This document shows positions 42,634-50,359 of a stretch of DNA of 64,000 bases, piece by piece (position 1 is the first letter of the stretch; the number at the start of each line of letters is the position of its first letter). The notes beneath the pieces are model-generated. The model ran no database searches. It was given only the letters and a program-made list of their open reading frames with translations, and was not told where the DNA came from. The position numbers and the translations under genes are program-made. The stretch covers positions 2,087,545 through 2,151,544 of the forward strand of contig OY282385.1 in NCBI GenBank assembly GCA_958295935.1, read 5' to 3'. The stretch is from an uncultured Dehalococcoidia bacterium (GTDB taxonomy: Bacteria > Chloroflexota > Dehalococcoidia > Lucifugimonadales > Lucifugimonadaceae).

Positions 42634-43854
42634 ATGGCCTCTTCGCCGCCCGCCGTATCAATATATCCGGAAGTCTCCTTCCCTGAAGACCCCGGCTTGG
42701 ATGACCTACCCAAACTCTTCGATTCAGAGTGGATATGGAGAGCCTACCGATGTCAGTTCGGCAGGCCAGGTACAGACCCGCAGCGCATTCGCATTCGCCA
42801 GTTCACCCACAGCCCCGGCAGGCTCGCGCTCGTCAGCCATGAAATGGAATGGCGAACTGACGAGTATGTCCCCTCACAACATTTGGCAATCAAAATCGAA
42901 CGGGACAAGCCTGTCGAAATGTTTCGCTACCCGGAGGACCATCAGCTGCCGGGACTGAGCGAAGCGGCACATCCCGAAACTGCACGCAAGCTGCTCAACA
43001 GCCACGTGTTAGCTATGCCCGCCCGACGCGTGCGTGTCGAACTCATTCGATATAGGCCTGCCGGGCGTGCCGTGTTGAGGCACAGCGTGGGTAGACTCCG
43101 ATTCTATGCCCGAGTCCATCGCCCCCATGCAGTCACGCCATTGCTTACCGCACAAGAAATGATCCGGCAGTCCGATTTCGTCTTGCCTCAAATGGCAGGA
43201 TACTGGGCGGAAGGAGGAGTCGTATGGCTCTCGGAAATACCAGGCAAAAACCTCCACCGCAACATACAACGCGGCAACTTGCCGAACCCAGGCCCACTTC
43301 TCGACGGCCTTCAAACCCTGTGGAGTACGCCGCACGTACCCGACGGCGCCCGCCCATTCAACCTGGCGAGGGCATATCGGAGGGCTAAACTCAGCTTCAC
43401 GCACAACCTGCGAGATGCCGACCGCGCTATACGCAGTCTGAATCACGCTACTAAATTCTTGGACCCGTTTGTTCAATCATGGCGGCCAACCGGCATTGCC
43501 CATAACGACTTCTACGATGACCAAATGCTGGTTCTGAACGATGGAAGAATTGCCCTCGTGGACTTCGAGGAAACAGGCCCAGGCGATCCAATGCTGGACG
43601 TGGGCAACTTTCTGGCGCATCTGCGATGGTCATACTCCCTTGGACGCAAGCGAAGAAAGAATGGAAGCAGCGAATTTTACCGGCAATTCCGCAGCGCAGC
43701 CCTTGACCGTCTCCGCTGGACTGAAAGAGATCTGGACTTTCGTGAAGCCGTATGCCTCTTCAGAATATGCACCAACGCCATCCGCCGCCCACAACCAGAC
43801 TGGCGCAACAGATTGGAAGCAGGTCTATCCCTCGTGAACGAAACCCTGGGATGA
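42634..43854 (+). CDS. aminoglycoside phosphotransferase-like kinase (APH/choline kinase fold)
   Basis: 406 residues. The kinase C-lobe is visible: PTGIAHNDFYDDQMLVLNDG corresponds to Brenner's motif HxDxxxxN with Gln in place of Asn, and IALVDFEETGPGDPMLDVGN gives the metal-binding segment with Asp-Phe-Glu. The N-lobe is poorly conserved (VRVELIRYRPAGRAVLRHSV holds the Lys-like strand). The family phosphorylates small hydroxyl substrates; this substrate is unknown and drug resistance should not be assumed. A long N-terminal extension of about 100 residues is unassigned. GC content is a little lower than around it. Confidence 0.75.
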   Translation: MASSPPAVSIYPEVSFPEDPGLDDLPKLFDSEWIWRAYRCQFGRPGTDPQRIRIRQFTHSPGRLALVSHEMEWRTDEYVPSQHLAIKIERDKPVEMFRYPEDHQLPGLSEAAHPETARKLLNSHVLAMPARRVRVELIRYRPAGRAVLRHSVGRLRFYARVHRPHAVTPLLTAQEMIRQSDFVLPQMAGYWAEGGVVWLSEIPGKNLHRNIQRGNLPNPGPLLDGLQTLWSTPHVPDGARPFNLARAYRRAKLSFTHNLRDADRAIRSLNHATKFLDPFVQSWRPTGIAHNDFYDDQMLVLNDGRIALVDFEETGPGDPMLDVGNFLAHLRWSYSLGRKRRKNGSSEFYRQFRSAALDRLRWTERDLDFREAVCLFRICTNAIRRPQPDWRNRLEAGLSLVNETLG

Positions 43855-43951
43855 AGCCCCTTCACCGCAGACCCCCCCAGCCCCCCGTTCGTACTCCCCA
43901 CGCGCAGCCCCCGCACTGCCAGCCGTAACCGCTCCCGTCCGTATCGTCCCC

Positions 43952-43979
43952 CGTAGGGGCGGATCGCGCGATCCGCCCC
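43952..43979. repeat. GTAGGGGCGG palindromic repeat, copy 5
   Basis: GGGGCGGATCGCGCGATCCGCCCC is a fully self-complementary stem; located between the converging kinase and SIMPL genes, where it might also act as a bidirectional transcription end. Confidence 0.85.
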
Positions 43980-43993
43980 CTCTTCCAACCCCC

Positions 43994-44803
43994 CTACGGA
44001 AGAATCGAAAAACCCGCCGTCACGCTCACCGAAATCCTGTAACCCCCAGACTCGATAGGCGTCGGAGTCGCCGCCGCCCGCAAACTCTCCATCCCCGCAT
44101 CATAGGCAAACTGAGGAGACACCGGAGAAATCGGCCCAACCTCCTGCAGATACACCAACGGACCCAGCCTCAAACCGGACGCCGCCGCATACACACGAGC
44201 CTTCTCCATCGCATCCTCAGTAGCAAGCATACGAACCTCCTCGCTGTAACGAGACGGATCGTCAACCCCGAAAGACACGCTGTTCACCCTGATCAAATCG
44301 CCCGCCGCCGCCGCCGCACCGTCGATCACATCACCAACGGAACCAATCTCCCTCACCGTCACACCCACCGAGTTGCTCACCGTGTAACCCGTCAAACGAC
44401 GCTCGCTGCGACTACCACCATCCTTCATAGGTACCTCCACCCACACCCAAAGAGGCGAAATGTCGAACGACGTCGTAACGATGTCCTCATCCCGGATGCG
44501 AAAACTACGCACCGACCGCAAAACCGCCTCCATACCCGACGCCGCAACATCCCGAGCCTCTGCAACCGTATCAGCGCTCGACTCAACCCCCAGAGACACA
44601 CGAGCAACGTCCGCCTCCAACGTCTTCGAGCCCACGCCCGTCACCCAGATACCGCTCCGGTCCGACGAACCCGACTGCGAGCCCGATACGTCCACCGACT
44701 CAGACCTGCTCCCGTCATCCCCCAGGCACCCAACAGCCCCAAGAACAACGACGCACGCCGCCGCAACCGCGAAAACCCGTACAAAACTTCTCGACAACCG
44801 CAT
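43994..44803 (-). CDS. SIMPL-domain (DUF541) lipoprotein
   Basis: 269 residues. Signal peptide with lipobox (VAAACVVVLGAVGCLGD), then a Ser-rich linker and a SIMPL/DUF541 domain: IWVTGVGSKTLEADVARVSL, GVESSADTVAEARDVAA, ITTSFDISPLW-like VTTSFDISPLWVWVEV, LTGYTVSNSVGVTVREIG and RVNSVSFGVDDPSRYSEEVR. The ATG at 44803 fits the signal peptide; the longer frame does not. SIMPL proteins are periplasmic or surface proteins of uncertain function, sometimes linked to oxidative stress. It is downstream of the phage head genes on the same strand but separated by 266 bp. Confidence 0.85.
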   Translation of the reverse strand: MRLSRSFVRVFAVAAACVVVLGAVGCLGDDGSRSESVDVSGSQSGSSDRSGIWVTGVGSKTLEADVARVSLGVESSADTVAEARDVAASGMEAVLRSVRSFRIRDEDIVTTSFDISPLWVWVEVPMKDGGSRSERRLTGYTVSNSVGVTVREIGSVGDVIDGAAAAAGDLIRVNSVSFGVDDPSRYSEEVRMLATEDAMEKARVYAAASGLRLGPLVYLQEVGPISPVSPQFAYDAGMESLRAAATPTPIESGGYRISVSVTAGFSILP

Positions 44804-45036
44804 GACCAAAAACCTGCCCTTCCTGAAATCTCCATGCCAAACCTTACCACTCGCCCACCGAAACCCGCAGCCGCCGGAACCACCCGCCAAATGACGGACA
44901 ACCCCGACTACCCCTACATACTACTGACGCACAACCCCATTCATTTGTTCCATCCAACAACACGTCCCCCCCAACCCCCTTCAAACCCGCGCCATCCGCC
45001 GCATCCCCGCCCGCATCATCCGCCCCCGTATCGTCG

Positions 45037-45062
45037 CGTAGGGGCGGATCGCGATCCGCCCC
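45037..45062. repeat. GTAGGGGCGG palindromic repeat, copy 6
   Basis: GGGGCGGATC / GATCCGCCCC around GC, just downstream of the last phage-type gene. Confidence 0.85.
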
Positions 45063-45069
45063 CCTCCCC

Positions 45070-45330
45070 TCAAACCGGCACTATCCGACCAACAACAGCG
45101 CCGATCAAACCCACCACCTGCGCCCCCAGCAGGAATATCACCCACTTCAAATCCCGATCGATCTTCTCCAACCGAAGCTGGTGATCGTTCTCCACAAGCC
45201 GCCGAAGCCTCTCCAGAGAACTCGCCAACCCGTCCAGATTCTTCAATGGATCCTCCAACGAAACCACCTTCCAAAGCCCGCCGCACGCAGCAAGCAACTC
45301 AAACCAATCGCAAAACACTCCACGGATCAC
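45070..45330 (-). CDS. small coiled-coil protein with C-terminal TM segment
   Basis: 86 residues. The middle is a predicted coiled coil (LASSLERLRRLVENDHQLRL), followed by a single hydrophobic helix (VIFLLGAQVVGLIGAVVG). The ATG overlaps the stop of the preceding neck-type gene by ATGA, tying it to the head module. Size and layout recall phage accessory membrane proteins, e.g. XhlA-like or holin partners, but there is no lysin gene nearby. Function unassigned. The partial gene at the window's right edge has the same architecture. Confidence 0.6.
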   Translation of the reverse strand: MIRGVFCDWFELLAACGGLWKVVSLEDPLKNLDGLASSLERLRRLVENDHQLRLEKIDRDLKWVIFLLGAQVVGLIGAVVGRIVPV

Positions 45331-45698
45331 CCATCCGTCGCAACCACCGTCACGTCAACACCCGGCAAACGGGAGCCATTCACCTCCCGCCAGCCAACCT
45401 CGCCCGCCGAAACCGTCAGACATGCCGACTGACCATCCACCGCTGCACGCACGCTCTTCGATCCACGAGACTCCAGAAACGGATGAAGTGACCGCTCAGC
45501 CTCACCCGCCGACCAACCCCCAGCCAACAGAGACACCACGAACGTAAAAGTCCCGTCCGTGTAGTTCGCTGACCGCAGCCACACCAACGCCGCAGGAAAC
45601 TCCGACACCGACTCCGGCCGGTGATCGTACACACGCAACCCGCCGATCCCCTCCAGAGCCGCAACAATACCCTGCCTGATCGAAACAACCCCCATCAC
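45327..45698 (-). CDS. phage neck/tail-completion-like protein
   Basis: 123 residues: MMGVVSIRQGIVAALEGIGG, YDHRPESVSEFPAALVWLRS, FTFVVSLLAGGWSAGEAERS. A protein of about 120 residues with an N-terminal helix and several strands right after the connector is typical of the HK97-type gp10/tail-terminator position. I base this on position and size; sequence resemblance is weak. Start and stop overlap both neighbours by 4 bases. Confidence 0.55.
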   Translation of the reverse strand: MMGVVSIRQGIVAALEGIGGLRVYDHRPESVSEFPAALVWLRSANYTDGTFTFVVSLLAGGWSAGEAERSLHPFLESRGSKSVRAAVDGQSACLTVSAGEVGWREVNGSRLPGVDVTVVATDG

Positions 45699-46537
45699 AC
45701 ACCCAGCCGACGCAACTCTGAAAGCAACACCGAAAGATCGGAATCGCCGCCGGGAAATATCCGCGAACCACCCAAACCCAAAGACCCATACGCCGCATCC
45801 TTACCCTTCCACGTATGACCCGCCAATACCAACGTCGCCTCCACGGCCCCCGCCGGATAGACGTGAACCCCCAACGCCGTAGAACCCGGATGCGCCGCCG
45901 CAGAAGTGCCGTTCACGCCCCGAACAACCGTCAAACTATTCCCCGACACTCCCCGAACGAAAACCTGCTCCGCCTCCAACTGAAGAGTCTGACCACCCGC
46001 CGCAAGCGACCCGTCAACCACCTCCAACGTCGTCGACTCCCGCAGCGCAGACCCGCCCCCGTCCAGCTCCAGACCCGGACGCGCCACGTGCAGCCGATAG
46101 CCCCAAAGACCCTCGATCCGCACCCTGCAACGACCCGTCGTGAACCGCGGACGAGACCCCCTCGGATCTGCCGCCACGCGAGAAAACGGACGACCCCATG
46201 CAGACTCCGGATCCGCATTCGAAGGATGAAGAACGTAATCCCCGGCCCCGCGCACAAACTCGAACATCCGGTCCCCATACACGTCCTCACGAAAACTCAA
46301 CACCCGGATCAAATCCGGAGATGCAAACCCGCCGCTGTCGGCAACGTCGAAGACGCGCGTCGCAAGCAACGTGTAGAAACGACGGTTGCAATAACCCTCC
46401 ACCACACGGCTCGCAGCATTCAACGCCATCCACAAACTCACGTCAGACCCGGTACCCGTAACGCCAAGCCTGCGCTTCAACTCCCCCAACTCCCCGTAAG
46501 TGTTCAGCACGCCCGACGGCGCAAAAACGTCAGCCAC
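45695..46537 (-). CDS. head-tail connector (gp6/adaptor-like) protein
   Basis: 280 residues. The first part, MADVFAPSGVLNTYGELGEL with LWMALNAASRVVEGYCNRRF, is the helical bundle seen in HK97 gp6-type adaptors, in which a NRRF segment ends the bundle. The rest is beta-rich (TLEVVDGSLAAGGQTLQLEA, VFVRGVSGNSLTVVRGVNGT). The latter resembles a small jelly-roll or carbohydrate-binding extension. It sits after the capsid and two decoration-like genes, at the usual adaptor position. Confidence 0.65.
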   Translation of the reverse strand: MADVFAPSGVLNTYGELGELKRRLGVTGTGSDVSLWMALNAASRVVEGYCNRRFYTLLATRVFDVADSGGFASPDLIRVLSFREDVYGDRMFEFVRGAGDYVLHPSNADPESAWGRPFSRVAADPRGSRPRFTTGRCRVRIEGLWGYRLHVARPGLELDGGGSALRESTTLEVVDGSLAAGGQTLQLEAEQVFVRGVSGNSLTVVRGVNGTSAAAHPGSTALGVHVYPAGAVEATLVLAGHTWKGKDAAYGSLGLGGSRIFPGGDSDLSVLLSELRRLGV

Positions 46538-46576
46538 CGAAGAACCATCCTCTCCAAAATGCCCGCTCGATCAACT

Positions 46577-46858
46577 TCAACGCGCCGCTCCCGCATAATC
46601 CACACGGTCACCCGCCGTATCACCCGTAACGTAGATCCGACGCAAATCCAACGCATCACGGAAACCCAGAAACACCTCCTCGCCCGCGCCCAGGCAATAC
46701 CCGTTCGACGACGACACCCCCTCATCCCCAACGTAAACCAGCCCCGTATTCCCAGACCGAGCCTTCACCGTCACCCGAAGCACCGCACGCCCGCCCCTGC
46801 ACAACGGATAGCGACTGCCAGCAACCGCCACCCGCACCGTTCCAATCGGCAAGCTCAT
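46577..46858 (-). CDS. small phage structural protein, decoration-like (paralogue 1)
   Basis: 93 residues, all strands: RVAVAGSRYPLCRGGRAVLR, VTVKARSGNTGLVYVGDEGV, EEVFLGFRDALDLRRIYVTG. It shares ARSGNxGLVYVGD and the following FxDxxDL...IYVxxD order with the gene upstream (46855-47319), so the two are tandem paralogues. The start overlaps the upstream stop by ATGA. A role as a head surface or fibre protein is inferred from position. Confidence 0.6.
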   Translation of the reverse strand: MSLPIGTVRVAVAGSRYPLCRGGRAVLRVTVKARSGNTGLVYVGDEGVSSSNGYCLGAGEEVFLGFRDALDLRRIYVTGDTAGDRVDYAGAAR

Positions 46859-47319
46859 ACCAACACCCTCCCCCGTAGGGGCGGATCACCATCCGCCCCC
46901 GCATACCGCACAACGACGTCGGATCCACCCCCGCCGCGAGCTGGAAAAACGTCCGCCGTAGGCGCGGATCGTGATCCGCCCTGCAAGACCGCCTCGTGAT
47001 CCGTCCCCGCGTACCGCGCAACCACACTCGATCCACCCCCACCCGGAACGCTGAAATACGCATCCACACCGTCACCCCCCCAATCCGCCGCAACGAACAC
47101 CTCGAACAAATCCACCCGCGGATCACCGCGCAAGCCCAGAGTACGCCCCGGAGACAAACCCGGATCATTACGCGTCACCGAAGCGTCACCCACGTACACC
47201 AACCCTCGATTGCCAGACCGAGCGCGCACCAGAACGCACCCAACGCTCACCCGAGCCCCGCTCAACCGCTCAGCCATGCCCTCGCAGCGCACCGACAGCC
47301 CGATAGTCTCGATCCTCAC
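46855..47319 (-). CDS. phage structural protein, decoration-like (paralogue 2), with palindromic repeats in its 3' end
   Basis: 154 residues from GTG at 47319, which has AGGAGG in front. The first ~100 residues match the gene downstream (VRARSGNRGLVYVGDASVT). After YFSVPGGGGSSVVARYAG the last 50 residues are encoded by two copies of the GTAGGGGCGG palindrome (46957-46982 and 46874-46899), reading LQGGSRSAPTADV and ADGDPPLRGRV. These add a nonfamily tail, an open-frame insertion of a repeat element in a coding gene. Confidence 0.65.
   Translation of the reverse strand: MRIETIGLSVRCEGMAERLSGARVSVGCVLVRARSGNRGLVYVGDASVTRNDPGLSPGRTLGLRGDPRVDLFEVFVAADWGGDGVDAYFSVPGGGGSSVVARYAGTDHEAVLQGGSRSAPTADVFPARGGGGSDVVVRYAGADGDPPLRGRVLV
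46874..46899. repeat. GTAGGGGCGG palindromic repeat, copy 7 (in a coding sequence)
   Basis: GGGGCGGATC then CCATCCGCCC with one mismatch; translated as the C-terminus of the 46855-47319 gene. Confidence 0.85.
46957..46982. repeat. GTAGGGGCGG palindromic repeat, copy 8 (in a coding sequence)
   Basis: GTAGGCGCGGATCGTGATCCGCC, one change in the head; 83 bp from copy 7 with similar flanks, so the pair may be one duplication. Confidence 0.85.
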
Positions 47320-47353
47320 CGGCAAGCCTCCTATCGCACGGCGCACCGGGCGC

Positions 47354-47782
47354 CTACGTGTACTCCACGGCAGCAATGATCTCAGCGCCCGAAAGATCCG
47401 TAGGACTCCCGCCCTTCGTTACCTGAAGCTCCAGAGCCTCCCCGCCAAGGAAGATCTCGTTCTGATCCGGCGCCAACTCATACACCCCGTCCGCCTCGAT
47501 CGCACGGCCCCCCGAAGCACGCGTCGTCTGACGACTGCCCAGCAGAGACGAAGACTGACCCAGATTCCGCAACTGAAACGCATAGTAGTTCGCGTCGTTG
47601 GCCCCAACCCCCGTGTCCGAAAGCAGCCGCACACGCTCGATGCGGCAGTCATACGGCGCAATGAACAGGTAACGCTGATCCACGCCGCTCCAACCCTTCA
47701 GGTAAACCACGCTCGTCTTCTGCAACGCACGCTCCGCAATCTCCGCAACCGGATCCGTACGCCTCTTGTTGTCAGCCATCAT
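47354..47782 (-). CDS. phage structural protein (head accessory)
   Basis: 142 residues: MADNKRRTDPVAEIAERALQ with a helical start, then strands around QRYLFIAPYDCRIERVRLLS, TGVGANDANYYAFQLRNLGQ, EIFLGGEALELQVTKGG. The order of strands and the FIAPYDCRIERV segment look like head-fibre or trimeric decoration proteins. The start (47782 or 47779) has an AAGGAGGG site. It comes directly after the major capsid gene (173 bp gap), a common place for capsid decoration genes. Confidence 0.65.
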   Translation of the reverse strand: MMADNKRRTDPVAEIAERALQKTSVVYLKGWSGVDQRYLFIAPYDCRIERVRLLSDTGVGANDANYYAFQLRNLGQSSSLLGSRQTTRASGGRAIEADGVYELAPDQNEIFLGGEALELQVTKGGSPTDLSGAEIIAAVEYT

Positions 47783-47955
47783 TTCCCTCCTTCAGTCAAT
47801 CCTCTTGAATCGCCGCCGCCGGACAGCGCCCCAACCTCACGCGCCCGCCGGCAAAACCAACCGCACGTTTCCTCGTATTACCTCGATGTGGAGGGGGCGT
47901 TGGAAGAGGCGCGGCCCTGCCCCCCTGGGGCCCGACACCCACCCAACGCCCCCTC

Positions 47956-49263
47956 TCAACCCGTCACCCCCGTAACGTTGTACTGAAGCGCCGTGTGAGT
48001 CGCCTTCGAACGAACACCCGAACGCTCGGCAAAAGCCAACCGAAGGCTCACCACCATCACGTTCTGACGCTTCTGAAGCACCCGCTCCGTCTCGATCGAA
48101 AGCTCCCGGCGAAACCCCACACGCCACTGAGAACGATTCACCGCCAGGATCCGACCCGTCGTGTTCCCCGCCCCATTCGCCTTCACCTTCCCGCTCGCAG
48201 ACGCAAGACCCATCTGCTCCGAAACGATCAGCGGATGCCCGTACACCACCCCCAACTGACCCGTCAAGATCGTCGCCGCAGAACCCAGCTTGTCCACCGT
48301 CTCCACCTCCGATATCGACAAACTCGTCAGATACGTGTTCACGTCCGTCACGAACACAGACTCGTTGCTGCGAACCCCGTACTTGCCAAGCAACTTCAGA
48401 AGCTGGCTGTAAGCCCCGGCCGTCACGCCCCCGCCCAGATCGTTCCCCTGCGAAACGTTATCCACCAACGGCAGATGCAACAGACCGTCGAAACCAACCA
48501 GCCACTGAGCCTTACCCGGCTCCGTACGCCTGATCGTCCCCCCCTCCGAATTGATCCCACCCGAAGCCGTACGGTCCCCGTTCAGCAACACGTCGTCGAT
48601 CACCTCCGAAGCGTTGCGAACCAACGTCCGACGAACCTCCGGAAGCATCGCGATCACCGCATCCTCCTCCAACGTCAACGACCAGGGAACCTCCGCAACC
48701 AACTCATGCGCCGTCAGAGTCTGCTTGCCCGTCGATGCCTCGCTCGACCGCACCGAAACGTTCTCCTCACCCGGATACCAACTCACGTCCCCAAGCTGAA
48801 GAGGCACGTCGAAAGGGTTCGTAGGCATACTGATCCGGCTGAACAGAGAAGCCACCATCGTCTCCAGGTGAACGTCCCGCCACAACTGAGACGCCTGAGC
48901 AGTGTGCGTCAGCTCATCCCCGCTGCCCGACGTCAGACTGTCCATAGCCGCACGCAGATGAGCTCCCCACTCATCCAGCCTCGAACCGCCCCCGTGCGCC
49001 CGAGCAGCCCCAAGCAAACTCCGGCAGATCGAAAGATCCAACGCGTCGAAACCCATGTACGGCCCCGACTCCACGCGCCCGCCCGCCGCCTCCGCACCCG
49101 ACGTCAGCGCACGACGACGCAGGTCCTTGCCCATCTCCGCCAACCCGCTCACCGCATCCGCCAACCGAACCTGCTCCTCCCGCACCGGCGCAACGCGGCC
49201 CTTCACGAACGCCGATATCTCAGATAGCTCTCTCCTCAACGTGTCCAATTCCTGCGTCGTCAT
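47956..49263 (-). CDS. major capsid protein, HK97 fold, with N-terminal scaffold-like coiled coil
   Basis: About 435 residues. The first ~60 residues (MTTQELDTLRRELSEISAFV) form a coiled coil that acts as the delta/scaffold region removed by the protease. The capsid domain follows: MPTNPFDVPLQLGDVSWYPG, LTAHELVAEVPWSLTLEEDA, NASEVIDDVLLNGDRTASGG (the typical NGDGT-like loop), VTDVNTYLTSLSISEVETVD and AVNRSQWRVGFRRELSIETE. These are HK97-type features. ATG at 49263 is preferred to 49296 because of the GGAG site. It follows the protease gene by about 100 bp, in standard order. Confidence 0.88.
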   Translation of the reverse strand: MTTQELDTLRRELSEISAFVKGRVAPVREEQVRLADAVSGLAEMGKDLRRRALTSGAEAAGGRVESGPYMGFDALDLSICRSLLGAARAHGGGSRLDEWGAHLRAAMDSLTSGSGDELTHTAQASQLWRDVHLETMVASLFSRISMPTNPFDVPLQLGDVSWYPGEENVSVRSSEASTGKQTLTAHELVAEVPWSLTLEEDAVIAMLPEVRRTLVRNASEVIDDVLLNGDRTASGGINSEGGTIRRTEPGKAQWLVGFDGLLHLPLVDNVSQGNDLGGGVTAGAYSQLLKLLGKYGVRSNESVFVTDVNTYLTSLSISEVETVDKLGSAATILTGQLGVVYGHPLIVSEQMGLASASGKVKANGAGNTTGRILAVNRSQWRVGFRRELSIETERVLQKRQNVMVVSLRLAFAERSGVRSKATHTALQYNVTGVTG

Positions 49264-49366
49264 CGCAACTCCATATCCTCGTTCAACTTCCCCCAACGGA
49301 GGAAGAAACCGCCCCGGCCTGACCGGGATTGAAAACTCAGCCGATCCAAAACCGCAACGCCGGAGA

Positions 49367-50149
49367 TCAAACGCCTCGACCCCCGACCAGCTCGCCCAGA
49401 CCCCGCCACACCCCCACCAGATCCCTCAGCGCATCCAACGCCATACGACGCTCAGCGCCCGCACCCGAAGACTCCGCCCCAGCCGCCAAAGTGCCCGGAT
49501 GCAACGGCACCGGCGCAGCGCTTATCTCCAACAACTCCTGACGCCTGAAAATCGTCCCGCCGCCGCTGCCTGAACCGCGAGGCCCAATCTCCAGCGCACG
49601 AAAACCCACCGAAACGCCACGCATGAAACCCGTCGCATACAAACGAAGAACCTCCTGCGCAAACGACGTACCCGCAAACTCGATCGACGCCTTCAGTGAA
49701 TCACCCTCCACCCACACCCGAGTACTCCGCGCTATCGGAGGAAGATGGTACTGATGCGCCCAAAGAACCACCGGATTCTCACGATACGCATCCAGACGCC
49801 AACCACTCGCAACGATCACGTCACCCGACCGATCCTCCGACTCCACCGACGCCGTGATCGTCAACGAACCGCCCTCACGCAAACCCGCTCCCTCCCCCGA
49901 AGACGAGCCCCCGCGAACCTCCACCGTCCCGCCGTCCCCGCCCGAACCCCCATCCGCACCCTCCGCCGAACCGGCCCGCGACACCGACGAACCCCCGCCC
50001 TCCAACTCCCGCGCCGTCGCAACCGCAACACCGCCCGCAGCAGCAGGCGCCTCCACGCTCACCGGCAGCCAACCCAGATGCGTACCAACGCCGGTACGAA
50101 CGAAAAACCGACCGCCCGGACCATCAGGCCCGAAACTCAACTCGTCCAT
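49367..50149 (-). CDS. HK97-family prohead protease
   Basis: 260 residues. Family motifs begin after a Gly/Ser-rich N-terminal extension: SVESEDRSGDVIVASGWRLD, NPVVLWAHQYHLPPIARS with the catalytic His, and LYATGFMRGVSVGFRALEIG with the catalytic Ser in VSVGF, then RQELLEISAAPVPLHPG. It cleaves the capsid's N-terminal scaffold in assembly. The N-terminal ~100 residues (Gly-Ser-Glu-rich) are absent from typical members and are low complexity. The gene precedes the capsid gene as expected, but a Kef-type antiporter separates it from the portal gene. Confidence 0.85.
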   Translation of the reverse strand: MDELSFGPDGPGGRFFVRTGVGTHLGWLPVSVEAPAAAGGVAVATARELEGGGSSVSRAGSAEGADGGSGGDGGTVEVRGGSSSGEGAGLREGGSLTITASVESEDRSGDVIVASGWRLDAYRENPVVLWAHQYHLPPIARSTRVWVEGDSLKASIEFAGTSFAQEVLRLYATGFMRGVSVGFRALEIGPRGSGSGGGTIFRRQELLEISAAPVPLHPGTLAAGAESSGAGAERRMALDALRDLVGVWRGLGELVGGRGV

Positions 50150-50359
50150 CAAAACCCGCTCAACTAAAACGACCCGGCAAACAGCGCACGACACGCGCCA
50201 AATCCGGGTCAGTCCCTCTTCCGCCGCCGCTCGGGGCAGATCTACTTACAGAACATCAGTTCTTGATTCAGAGTCTCCAACAAACTACCCAATACGTCAA
50301 CCATCACTTGTCGCTAACAACACAACCCCCCGGCCCCTAACAACCCCCTGCCCCTGCCC

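Noticed and set aside
42158-42661. Arg/Val repeat frame opposite the acidic repeat gene
   Set aside because: Antisense reading of the same 30-bp repeat, with no signal or domain; the + strand frame has a start, anchor and stop in order.
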